Below are positions 46,691 to 55,915 of a stretch of DNA of 64,000 nt, piece by piece; positions within the stretch are counted from its first letter, which is position 1, and each line of letters starts with the position of its first letter. The stretch is from NCBI GenBank assembly GCA_034766995.1, contig CM068323.1, positions 18,083,516-18,147,515 on the forward strand, given 5' to 3'. Position numbers and translations under genes: made by a program. Source of the DNA: Acanthacorydalis orientalis. Its lineage: Eukaryota; Arthropoda; Insecta; Megaloptera; Corydalidae. Below the pieces are notes generated by a model. That model saw only the letters and a list, made by a program, of their open reading frames with translations. It had not been told where the DNA came from and made no database searches.

Positions 46691-47935
46691 CCTTTATTTT
46701 TTGGTTATAAATAGCCGAAATTAAGTGCGAAACGGTTAATATAATACATGGTTAGATTCGCCCTAAAATTATCTATCGCATGGATTTCAATTCGATTCGA
46801 TTATTTTCCAAAAAAACATAATTTCGCAACAAAACCCATTTTTCAACAAGTTTTTCGGCCATAAACAGTCGAAATTAAACAGAAAATGGCTAATATAATA
46901 CATGGTTAGATGCACCTTAAAATCATCTATCGCATGGCGTGCAATTCGTTTCGATTATTATCCAAAAAAGCCTAATTTTGCACCAAAAACTCATTTTTCA
47001 ACAGGGTTTTGGGCCAAAAGTAGTCTAAATTATATGCAAACCAGCTAATATAATCCATGATTAGATGCGTCTTAAAATTACCTATCGCGTGGTGTGCAAT
47101 TCGATTCGATTATCTTCCAAAAAAGCCTAATTTTGCTCGAAGAACCCATTTTTCAACCAGTTTTTTGGCCATAAGTAGTCGAAATTAAGTGCGAAACGGG
47201 TCATTTCGCACATCGTTAGATGCGTCTTAAAATTATCTATCGCGTGGTGTGCAATTCGATTCGATTATCTTCCAAAAAAGCCTAATTTTGCCCGAAAAAC
47301 ACATTTTTCAACCAGTTTCTCGGCCATAAGTAGTCGAAATTAAGTGCGAAATGGGTAATGTCGTATATCGTTAGATGCGTCTTGAAATTATCAATCACCT
47401 GGTGTGCGATTCGATCCGATTATTTGCCAAAAAAGACTAAGAATGCCCGAAAAACCCATTTTTCAACCAGTTTTTCGGCCATAAGTAATCGAAATTAAGT
47501 GCGAAACGGCTCATATCGCACATCGTTAGATTCGTCTTAAAATTATCTATCGCGTGGTGTGCAATTCGATTCGATTATCTTCCAAAAAAGACTAAGTATG
47601 CCCGAAAAACCCATTTTTCAACCAGTTTTTCGGCCATAAGTAATCGAAATTAAGTGCGAAACGGCTCATATCGCACATCGTTAGATTCGTCTTAAAATTA
47701 TCTATCGCGTGGTGTGCAATTCGATTCGATTGTCTTCCAAAAAAGACTAATTATGCCCGAAAAACCCATTTTTTAACCAGTTTTTCGGCCGTAAGTAGTC
47801 GAATTTAAGTGCGAAACGGCTCATATCGCACATCGTTAGATGCGTCTTATAATTACCTATCGCGTGGTGTGCAATTAGATTCGATTATCTTCCAAAAAAG
47901 CCTAATTTCGCCCGAAAAACCCATTATTATATGAA
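46690..47935. repeat. Satellite array B, 155 bp period, eight units
   Basis: A landmark TATCGC (in ATCTATCGCGTGGTGTGCAA) recurs at 46774, 46928, 47083, 47238, 47393 (changed), 47548, 47703 and 47858: a spacing of 154 once and then 155 each time. Other shared words are CATTTTTCAACCAGTTTTTC, GTCGAAATTAAGTGCGAAAC, GATGCGTCTTAAAATTA and TCGATTCGATTATCTTCCAA. Later units are more alike than the first ones. It is much richer in CpG and GC than array A. Confidence 0.93.
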
Positions 47936-48664
47936 AAGCCCCAGCAGAAAATGTAAAATCAAGTAATGTCTAAAATTTTCACGAAAAAAGTATTTAACTA
48001 TATTATTCATATATATATATATATTACTACATTGTTAAAAGATTTGCTTGAAATATTCGTCTGAAAGTACTTATTTCTCTAAACTATCTGTGCCCCTTCT
48101 TTAGAATAATATGTATATAAATGTATAGATATAATAATTACATTTCAATTTATTTGTAAAAAGTTTAAATTAAGTAAAAAATCGACTGGCAGCTATGATT
48201 TAGCTTAGATCGTATATTAAATTAATTAAAATAGAAACTGTCCCAGTTTTAAAAGCAAATAACAAAGTTTCTAAGTGATAATTTAGATAGGTAAATATAC
48301 AGATGCAAACTACACAAATACCGGAACAGCCAAATGAAGAATTCGAAAACACAGTCATAGTTCCACAAAACGTTGATGACACTGACAATCATGATATGTT
48401 GATTCAGGAAACGAGTAATTCTGAAGAGAAGATGCATATGAATGAACCAGATTTAATTCAAAATGACGTAGATGCAATTCCATCAGTAACACCGATAGAA
48501 AATTGAAAATAATATTTATTATCAAACATATTTTTTTAATATTTATATTATATATTGTGCTTTTTCTTGTTGAATAAATATTTATTTTTTGCCATATATT
48601 GACAATAACGCCAATAATTAACAATATTAATTACTAATATATAATTTTAGGTGCAAAATACACA

Positions 48665-48709
<45 letters not shown>

Positions 48710-49444
48710 GGTTATTAATTTGTGTTTATTGATTGAATTAAAATATTCAATTGTGAATCATTTCATAATGCCATTGTAAGGACATGTATTTATTGGTGAA
48801 TGGTACTAACATTTCGATCAAATATAAATAAAAATTATTTGTAATGAATGTTCAATTGTTGGATGACTGTATTGTTCATATTTGTAAGTAAATATTTTTT
48901 TCCAATTAGGGGATAGGTTTAGTAAGCGCCATATCTAATACTTTTCTGTAGTTCGGTTACATCACTTATACAAAAAAACGTGTAATTAAATTTTGATACT
49001 ATTCCAACGATATTCATATTAAATTAAAAAAACATATGAAACTATGGGGCCTCGCCCGCTGCTCGTTGCAGTCGCCCACTTGTCAATTATAAGCCTGCGT
49101 ATGTAACCGACTGGAACAATACACATATTTTTTAAAACTCATTTATGTCTATATAATCATTCTAGTAGATATATTACAACGTAGTTGTTATATATGTTAG
49201 TATGCCTATATAATCATTATCGTAGATATCTATCTACGATAATGATGCAACATAGTTGTTTTATATATGAAATAAACATATTTGGGTACCATAGAAACCT
49301 CGTTGCGAACACACGTGCAACACGTGCAAAAATACACATACAAAAAAAGTGTTTTTGTTGCTGGACTTTGATTGGTCATTAAATAATATGTTGAGCATAG
49401 GCTACGGTTGAGGTCATTGACATCGTAGGCGCTCACAATATAAG

Positions 49445-49448
<4 letters not shown>
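47936..49448. other. Intergenic region after the satellites
   Basis: AT-rich, with (TA)n at about 48008-48025 and 48669-48706 and a perfect small palindrome at 49214-49243 (arms CATTATCGTAGATA / TATCTACGATAATG). One small acidic reading frame is listed separately. A patch at about 49045-49075 (GGGGCCTCGCCCGCTGCTCG) stands out by composition, but I cannot assign it. Confidence 0.5.
48303..48506 (+). CDS. Small acidic open frame, possible terminal exon (doubtful)
   Basis: 67 residues, rich in Glu, Asp, Asn and Gln with no hydrophobic segment, starting MQTTQIPEQPNEEFENTV and ending SVTPIEN. It is directly preceded by TATACAG, which could be a splice acceptor, so it may be the last exon of an unrecognised gene rather than a separate one; the frame is closed just upstream by TAG. 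Codon composition looks more gene-like than the surroundings. I do not recognise it. Confidence 0.25.
   Translation: MQTTQIPEQPNEEFENTVIVPQNVDDTDNHDMLIQETSNSEEKMHMNEPDLIQNDVDAIPSVTPIEN

Positions 49449-49535
<87 letters not shown>
49449..49535. repeat. (TA)n microsatellite
   Basis: About 87 bases of TA with one AATTA interruption. Confidence 0.95.
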
Positions 49536-49539
<4 letters not shown>

Positions 49540-49922
49540 ACATATGTATGTTTTTTTCGTACTATATGAGTGTTACTGATTTAAAATTGATTTAACTTCC
49601 AAAAGAATTAAAAAACCTCTGCATCATAACAGATGGATATGTGAGGCATTTTTTGGTAAAATTGTTCTGGTACAAAATTACTTCAAATTGCTGATTAACT
49701 CTATAACAGAGATTCATTTATTTAGCTTTCCAAACTAAATTTGCTATTATTTCAGCATATGGTTGCAATAAATGATTCATTATTTTCAAAACTCTCTTTT
49801 CAGCATTTTTTTTTCATTGACTTAATTCATTATTTATTGGGATATTGTAAATAGATAGTAGCAGAACTATTGAAATTAATACAACCAATTTTATTCATAG
49901 CATATAATATGTACATTTACAT

Positions 49923-49939
<17 letters not shown>

Positions 49940-50002
<63 letters not shown>

Positions 50003-50017
50003 TCATCATCATCATCT
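49940..50017. repeat. (TA)n tract joined to the (GAT)n tail of the LINE
   Basis: Pure TA to about 50000, then CATCATCATCATCATC on the plus strand, which is the (GAT)n tail of the minus-strand RTE element. A (CA)n run precedes it at about 49922-49940. Confidence 0.92.
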
Positions 50018-52276
50018 TCAGCCCCTGTCAATCCACTGCTGGATAAAGGCCTCTTCCATGATTTTCCATTTTGTTCGATTCAGTGCCTCTCTTTTCCACA
50101 GTTTTCCAATAAAGTTTTTAATATCCTTATCCCATCTGTTCATTGGTCTCTTTCTCGGTCTCTTCATATTCCTTGGTTCCCAGTCAATAATTTCTCTTGT
50201 CCATCGGTTGTCTTCTCTTCTTGCGACATGTCCCGCCCATTTCCATTTCAGACTCTTTACTCTTCTTATTATATCTGTGACTCCTGTTTGTTTTCGTATC
50301 CATTCTATTCTCTTTCTATCTCTTCTTGTTATTCCCAACATGCATCGTTCCATACTTCGTTGTGTTGTTTGGAGTCTTTGAACTATTTTGGCGTTAAGCA
50401 CCCATGTTTCGCTGCCGTAGGTAAGGACCGGTAGTATACACTGGTCGAATACTTTTTTCTTTAAACAGAGTGGGATTGTTGATTTAAATATTGAGGCGTT
50501 TCTTCCGAAAGAGCTCCATCCCATTTTTATTCTCCTATTTACTTCTTCCGTGAATGATCCATCTCTGTTGATAAGCTGGCCTAGATAAACATATTTCGTG
50601 ACTTCTTCTATTTCCGTTCCTTTTATTTCAATTTTCTTCGGACATACAAACGCATTGAACAGTACTTTTGTCTTTGTATGATTCATGTTGAGGCCGATTT
50701 TTTGACTGGCATCGTTTATTTCTTCTATTCTCTTTTGCAACTCTTCCGGAGTATTTGCGAAAATAACTATATCATCGGCAAACCGGAGATGGCTTAATCT
50801 TTCGCCCTTTATCTCGATTCCTTTGTCCTCCCAGTCGAGCGATTTGAATACTTCTTCTAAGGCCGCAGTAAACAATTTCGGAGAGATTGCATCTCCCTGT
50901 CTTACACCTTTCTCGATTTTTATCTTTTTTGTTTCTTCATGTAGCTTCACCGACATCGTTGCTTTTTTATAGATGTTATCTAGCAGCTCGATATATGTGC
51001 CCTCTATGCCCTGGTTCTTCAGTGCAGATATTACCGACAAGGTGGTGATGGAGTCAAAAGCCTTCTCGTAGTCTATAAATCCAAGACACACTGGTATTTG
51101 ATATTCATTTGACCGGCTTATTACTTCTCTCACTACTTGAATATGATCCATTGTACTAAATCCGGTTCTAAATCCTGCTTGTTCCCTTGGTTGGGCGAAA
51201 TCTAGTTGCACTTGTAGACGTTTCGAAATTATTTTTGTAAAGATCTTATATATCGTAGGTAGTAAACTAATCGGCCGATAATTCTTCAAATCTTCTTTAT
51301 CTCCTTTCTTGTGTAGAAGAATTACGGTGGCTTCATTCCATTTATCTGGGATAGTTCTTTTTTGTATACAAGCAGTGAATATATCAGCGAGAACTTTTTC
51401 TGTTTTTTCTCCTACTAACTTGAAAATTTCTGCTATTAACCCATCATTTCCGGCTGCTCTTCCATTTTTCATATTCTTTATTGCATATGTAACCTCTTCC
51501 GGTAGCACGGGTGGGACACCTTGGTTTGTATGTTTTCTATTCTCGTTTTCTTTGTTACATGTATTTTTGTATAGGTCTGTATAGAATTCTTCTACTCTTT
51601 TAATGATTTCCTTTTTGTTGAAAATTCTGCTCCCATCATCTAATTTCAAGGCAGTTATATGTTCTTTGCCAATCGTTAAGCTCTGTTTCATTTTTCGGTA
51701 GCTTTTATTTTCTTCAATAGTCTTCTTAATTAGTTCATTGTTGTACTTTCGAACGTCTTCTCTAATACACTTCCTCACTGTTTTGCCAAGTTCGATGTAT
51801 TCGATTCGGTCTTTCACATTATCTGTTAGTTTTATTTCTCTTCTCTTCTTCATTAGACATTTAGTGTTTTCTGATATTTTCTTATTTGATTTTATTTTAA
51901 GGATTCCTCCTATTTCTTGCGCGGATTCTTTGATAATTTCAACCACTTTTTCTTCTACATTCGCATCTGCATTCTCCAATATGTCAAAACGGTTTTTTAA
52001 TTCTATTTCAAATTCTACTTTTCTCTCTTCTAGAGTTTGAATATTAATTGTCTTCCTCGGAGTCTTGAAAAGTTTTCTTCTTTCCAGTCTTGAATTTATG
52101 CGTATTTTGCTTCTTACCATCCGATGATCGCTCCCGGCATTAAATCTATTTAATACGGAACAATCTTCCACAATTGATTTTTTATTTACCAGGATGTAGT
52201 CTATTTCGTTTTTGATGTTATTGGGACCTTTCCATGTCCATTTCCTTTTGATATTTTTCTTGAAAAAGGAGTTCAT
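50018..52276 (-). CDS. RTE LINE: reverse transcriptase part
   Basis: 752 residues after the internal stop, in the same frame. It begins with the end of the endonuclease domain (NEIDYILVNKK, then NAGSDHRMVRSKI with the catalytic Asp-His pair). The reverse transcriptase follows: NGRAAGNDGLIAEIFK, WNEATVILLHKKGDKEDLKN, YRPISLLPTIYKIFTKII, EQAGFRTGFSTMDHI, FIDYEKAFDSI (first catalytic Asp), GVRQGDAISPKLF and LRFADDIVIFA (active-site Asp pair). The C-terminal part has KYVYLGQLI and WAGHVARREDNRW, ending FIQQWIDRG. No frameshift is visible over the whole length, which suggests a recent insertion. Confidence 0.93.
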   Translation of the reverse strand: MNSFFKKNIKRKWTWKGPNNIKNEIDYILVNKKSIVEDCSVLNRFNAGSDHRMVRSKIRINSRLERRKLFKTPRKTINIQTLEERKVEFEIELKNRFDILENADANVEEKVVEIIKESAQEIGGILKIKSNKKISENTKCLMKKRREIKLTDNVKDRIEYIELGKTVRKCIREDVRKYNNELIKKTIEENKSYRKMKQSLTIGKEHITALKLDDGSRIFNKKEIIKRVEEFYTDLYKNTCNKENENRKHTNQGVPPVLPEEVTYAIKNMKNGRAAGNDGLIAEIFKLVGEKTEKVLADIFTACIQKRTIPDKWNEATVILLHKKGDKEDLKNYRPISLLPTIYKIFTKIISKRLQVQLDFAQPREQAGFRTGFSTMDHIQVVREVISRSNEYQIPVCLGFIDYEKAFDSITTLSVISALKNQGIEGTYIELLDNIYKKATMSVKLHEETKKIKIEKGVRQGDAISPKLFTAALEEVFKSLDWEDKGIEIKGERLSHLRFADDIVIFANTPEELQKRIEEINDASQKIGLNMNHTKTKVLFNAFVCPKKIEIKGTEIEEVTKYVYLGQLINRDGSFTEEVNRRIKMGWSSFGRNASIFKSTIPLCLKKKVFDQCILPVLTYGSETWVLNAKIVQRLQTTQRSMERCMLGITRRDRKRIEWIRKQTGVTDIIRRVKSLKWKWAGHVARREDNRWTREIIDWEPRNMKRPRKRPMNRWDKDIKNFIGKLWKREALNRTKWKIMEEAFIQQWIDRG

Positions 52277-52282
52277 TACATA

Positions 52283-52987
52283 TCAACTTGTGCTCTCTGC
52301 AAAATCAATTAGTCGATTTCCTCTTTCATTCCTTGTTCCAAAGCCAAATTTTCCAACTACATTATCGTTTTCTTGCCTTTCTCCGATCTTTGCGTTAAAG
52401 TCTCCCATTATAATTTTGTAGTGACAGTTTCCCTTGTCATTAAGTTTTCCTATTTCTTGGTAAAAATCTTCAACTTCTTCGTCCTTATGAGCTGTTGTAG
52501 GCGCGTAGACTTGCATGATTTGGATTTGATACCTCTTTGATATTTGAATTACCAATCTCGCCGCACGTTCTGATGTGCTTTCTATTTCCACAATGTTATC
52601 CTTTAGTTTCTTATTTACGATAAATCCGATTCCTCCTATATTTCCTTTTTCTGATCCACGATAGTAAAGAAGATCTCCGTTTTTCATTTCAAGCGTTTTT
52701 TCTCCTTTTCTTCGTACTTCACTAAGTCCTATAATGTCCCACTTAATTTTGGTCAGTTCTTCTTGGAGTTCTTCCAGTCTTTCTTCGTTCGATAGTGATC
52801 TGAAATTGTAGGTAGAGATATTAAGCGTAGATGACCTGTGGAAAGAATAGAGAGAAGGGCAGTCGGTGTTTAGACTCCGGGGATTCTTAGCACCCTCTGC
52901 CATCTTGCCTTGGTCCCTGCTACTGCCACAGCAGGGGACAAGTAGGCCTCCGGAGAATGAGGGCCGTTTTGTATTTGTACTCATCAT
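52283..52987 (-). CDS. RTE LINE: apurinic-type endonuclease part (stops at internal TGA)
   Basis: From [14 protein letters not shown] to FAESTS, about 234 residues. After an N-terminal leader (about 55 residues) the endonuclease domain shows [32 protein letters not shown] (catalytic Glu), [30 protein letters not shown] and [13 protein letters not shown] (catalytic Asp and Asn), as in APE-type endonucleases of RTE/BovB elements. The TGA at its end is in the same frame as the reverse transcriptase part and replaces probably an arginine (CGA to TGA) or tryptophan codon. The final endonuclease motif lies beyond the stop, so this piece alone would be incomplete. Confidence 0.88.
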   Translation of the reverse strand: MMSTNTKRPSFSGGLLVPCCGSSRDQGKMAEGAKNPRSLNTDCPSLYSFHRSSTLNISTYNFRSLSNEERLEELQEELTKIKWDIIGLSEVRRKGEKTLEMKNGDLLYYRGSEKGNIGGIGFIVNKKLKDNIVEIESTSERAARLVIQISKRYQIQIMQVYAPTTAHKDEEVEDFYQEIGKLNDKGNCHYKIIMGDFNAKIGERQENDNVVGKFGFGTRNERGNRLIDFAESTS

Positions 52988-52989
52988 GT

Positions 52990-52993
<4 letters not shown>

Positions 52994-53054
<61 letters not shown>

Positions 53055-53057
53055 CTA

Positions 53058-53095
<38 letters not shown>

Positions 53096-53143
53096 GTATA
53101 TATATATATATATATATATACATATACATATGTACATATTTAC

Positions 53144-53215
<72 letters not shown>

Positions 53216-53239
53216 ATATACATATATATATATATATAA
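52994..53239. repeat. Long (TA)n region with short interruptions
   Basis: About 245 bases of TA with TTTATATCTATTATTT, CTGTA and CATA interruptions, next to the 5' end of the LINE. Confidence 0.95.
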
Positions 53240-53460
53240 ATGTGTGTGTGTGTTGATATTATTTATTAGATATATTTTTAAAATTAATAATTGGTGTATT
53301 TTTTTGTGTAAAAATATCTAGTATTCATTATATTTAACCCTGTTAATAAATCAAGAAGGAATAAATACAAAATTTGTAATTATTTGAAATGTAATATTTT
53401 TGTTATAAAATCAACCAGTTACATTTGACCTAGTTTTGAAAATCATATCGAAACATTATA

Positions 53461-53607
53461 ACAAAGCCACACACGTCAGCGTCTTATATATTTCTCTCCT
53501 GGCTGCGTCGCGCGGCTTGCAACGACCACCGCCACTCATTTCCATTTCGGACGGTGTACGTGCAAGACGCTGTTCAAGAATTGTCCTGTACAGTCGTCTT
53601 TAATTGG
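53461..53607 (+). other. GC-rich island ending in a splice-donor-like site (possible 5' exon, copy 1)
   Basis: A short island with many CpG words (GCTGCGTCGCGCGGCTTGC) in very AT-rich DNA. It ends CAGTCGTCTTTAATTG followed by GTGAGTGATT, a strong donor. A related sequence lies at 54480-54632. It could be a promoter with a non-coding first exon, but no gene could be linked to it. Confidence 0.4.
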
Positions 53608-54077
53608 TGAGTGATTGTGGTTTTTCGATTGAATTTTTTAAACATATATTTAAATCTAACTGAACTGAAAACATTTGACTGCCTTTTAACAAATTTTCCA
53701 ATTAATTTTACTTTTTTTAATATTTTTCTAAAATATTTTATCTATCGATGTAATACTTTAAAGTTTTTTTCTATTTTTCTTCTCATTTTATTAAATTAGA
53801 AACATTTTATACTGTATTCAAAATTTAATGATTCATTTACATATTCATTTCAAATTGTAGAATATTTTACGATTATGGATTTTATTTAGTTTATCAAATT
53901 AGAAATATTTAATAATTTATTTCAGATGTTATGTTTTTTTACTTCTCTACAATATTTCTTCATTTTGGATAGTCTTTTTTATTTTATTAAATTAGAAGTA
54001 TTTTTTAAAAAATACTTAAAAAACAATATATTTTTCTAGTAATATTCTCTTTAATATTTCGTGTATTTTTTTGTATG

Positions 54078-54136
54078 AAAATACGGTATAATAATAATAA
54101 ATACTATAGTATTTATTATTATTATACCGTATTTTC
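54078..54136. repeat. Perfect palindrome, 27-29 bp arms
   Basis: GAAAATACGGTATAATAAT... is mirrored by ...ATTATTATACCGTATTTTC around a TATA centre. It is followed by (TA)n tracts (54172-54304) and a second palindrome at about 54327-54366 (AAATACTTCTATTAATA and its complement). Confidence 0.9.
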
Positions 54137-54175
54137 ATAATACTTCTATTAATATATACTTCTATAATATTCTAT

Positions 54176-54209
<34 letters not shown>

Positions 54210-54215
54210 TGTCTA

Positions 54216-54265
<50 letters not shown>

Positions 54266-54268
54266 CTA

Positions 54269-54308
<40 letters not shown>

Positions 54309-54479
54309 TCTATTATATAATCTATTAATAAATACTTCTATTAATATATTAATAGAAGTATTTATTATTGTAAATGTGATGAAAAGATTAAACATTGCCT
54401 GTATTCGTTCATTATGTAATATTTTTCATGTTAGAATACCGTTTTCTCTGCTTGTACCATGTCATAAAATATTTTACGT

Positions 54480-54632
54480 AACTATCCCCTTCCCAGTACA
54501 CATACGTCACCGGCACCGTTAGAATTCGTGCCGACGAGGCTTCCGTCGAAATGTTCTTTCTACTTTGTTAGTGGAAGCTGAACGTGCAACATTCTTTTAA
54601 CAGTAATACTTTTATATATAGTCGTTTTTAAT
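54480..54632 (+). other. Island ending in a splice-donor-like site (possible 5' exon, copy 2)
   Basis: More balanced composition than its surroundings (CACCGGCACCGTTAGAATTC, GTGCCGACGAGGCTTCC). It ends ATAGTCGTTTTTAATCG followed by GTAAGAAGTA, aligning with the end of the island at 53461-53607. The shared start (ACACRTACGTCA-like) and the shared GTGCAA word before the donor suggest a diverged duplicate. Confidence 0.4.
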
Positions 54633-54775
54633 CGGTAAGAAGTATTATTTTTTCATTAGAAATATTAAAATTAGAAACATTTGATAGTTTATGAAGATTA
54701 TTTGTGTTTTTTGAATAATTATTGTTTTCTGTATTACTTTTGTTGAATATCTTATCATTCTTTATATATGTATAT

Positions 54776-55080
54776 ACACATGCACACACACATAACACGT
54801 GCACATGTGCTTACACACACACACACATAACACGTGCACATATGTGCACACCCACACACACATAACACGTGCACACACACACATAACACGTGCACACACA
54901 CACATAACACGTGCACACACACACATAACACGTACACACGTACACACAATTATACATGCACACGTACACACACACACACACTTACACGCACGCAACACAT
55001 GCACATGTGCACACACACACACATACACGTGCACATGTACACACACACACACATACATGTACACACTTGCACACACAGTC
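54776..55080. repeat. CA-rich minisatellite
   Basis: Alternating purine-pyrimidine DNA. The word CACACATAACACGTGCACAC recurs about every 22 bases between about 54836 and 54935, then diverges into (CA)n with ACATGTGCAC words. Long frames on both strands here are artefacts of the repeat. Confidence 0.93.
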
Positions 55081-55250
55081 AGTCATACAATTGTACTCGT
55101 TTCTGACGTAGTGTCCATTGTATTCAATGGAAGTCCTTTAGTGGTTAACCGATGCCTAATTTCCTATAGAAAAAAAGTATTTTTGTTGTGTGCGCAGCCA
55201 CTTGTGCACCATCTATTGCGCTTCATTTAATCTGAAAGCCTTTCCGCCCA

Positions 55251-55499
55251 TTACCTTTTTGAGTGGTCTAAAGAGCTGGTAACCCCTCTGAGTGGTTTTC
55301 TGAGTATGGCGTATGAAGAAAACACTGATTGCAATTTTTCAATAATCGCTACAGTTACTCGGACAGTACGGGCTCGAGCGTTGTCATGTAACAAGACATC
55401 AGTATTTAGAACTGTTTGTCGTTTGAACTTGACTACTGATCGGAGATTATTTCTGGTGAACGACTTTGCTACCAGGAATTGTTTCCGATCAATAATCAT
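55251..55499 (-). pseudogene. mariner-like transposase fragment (minus strand)
   Basis: 82 residues containing VLNTDVLLHDNARARTVRVT and VAIIEKLQSVF. L-L-H-D-N-A-R followed by T and I-x-x-L is the second catalytic aspartate region of mariner transposases (usual form LLHDNARPHTA). The next expected block (PPYSPDLxPxD) is missing in this orientation, so the fragment is incomplete. Confidence 0.65.
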
Positions 55500-55584
55500 T
55501 TCTGAATGACAAGGATTTCTGAGTACTGACTGTTTATTACAACACGATAATTCTCAGCTCCATACATGCCCATGCAATGGTGAC

Positions 55585-55851
55585 GACCATTGAGAAACTA
55601 CATTTTGGGTGTTTTTCTCATCTGCCATACTTGCCGGACCTTACTCCAAGTGATTACCATTTCTTTTGACCAATCAGAAGCAATAAGCAGAATGAAGTTC
55701 TTTCAAGTTGGATGAAGAAGTGCGAAAGATGGTGCATGAGTGGCACTACACACGACCAAAAGAAATTTTTTGTAGAGGAATCCAGATGCTAGTTGAGCGC
55801 TGGAGGACTTTCATTGAACAAAATGAAAGCTGTTTGAAAATCGTGCAATTA
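55585..55851 (+). pseudogene. mariner-like transposase C-terminal part (plus strand), broken
   Basis: The plus strand reads AMVTTIEKLHFGCF, then HLPYLPDLTPSDYHFF (third catalytic Asp region of mariner transposases) and a TGA, then after a frame change EVRKMVHEWHYTRPKEIF, CRGIQMLVERWRTFIEQN and a stop. These are the successive blocks of a mariner transposase end. It lies opposite in direction to the fragment at 55251-55499 although both cover nearby parts of the protein, so they stem from two copies or from an inversion. Confidence 0.8.
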
Positions 55852-55915
55852 TGATACCTTCTTGCAATACACAATGAAAAAAGTATATATATATATATAT
55901 AGAGAGAGACATAAA

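Larger units (their letters stand above)
50000..52990 (-). mobile_element. RTE-type non-LTR retrotransposon (LINE), nearly full coding length
   Basis: The minus strand carries one long coding frame (52987 to 50018, 990 codons) for endonuclease and reverse transcriptase, broken by one in-frame TGA (52285-52283). Its 3' UTR is almost absent: the stop codon is followed at once by a (GAT)n tail, a hallmark of the RTE clade. Both flanks are (TA)n DNA, so it appears to have inserted in a microsatellite. No separate ORF1 is visible. No clear target-site duplication can be read because the flanks are simple repeats. Confidence 0.9.

Noticed and set aside
50058..52421. Plus-strand frames opposite the LINE
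   Set aside because: Shadows of the RTE endonuclease/reverse transcriptase frame on the minus strand.
54755..55230. Cys-Val-rich and Thr-His-rich long frames on both strands
   Set aside because: They are translations of the CA/TG minisatellite; six-frame openness is expected from the repeat.
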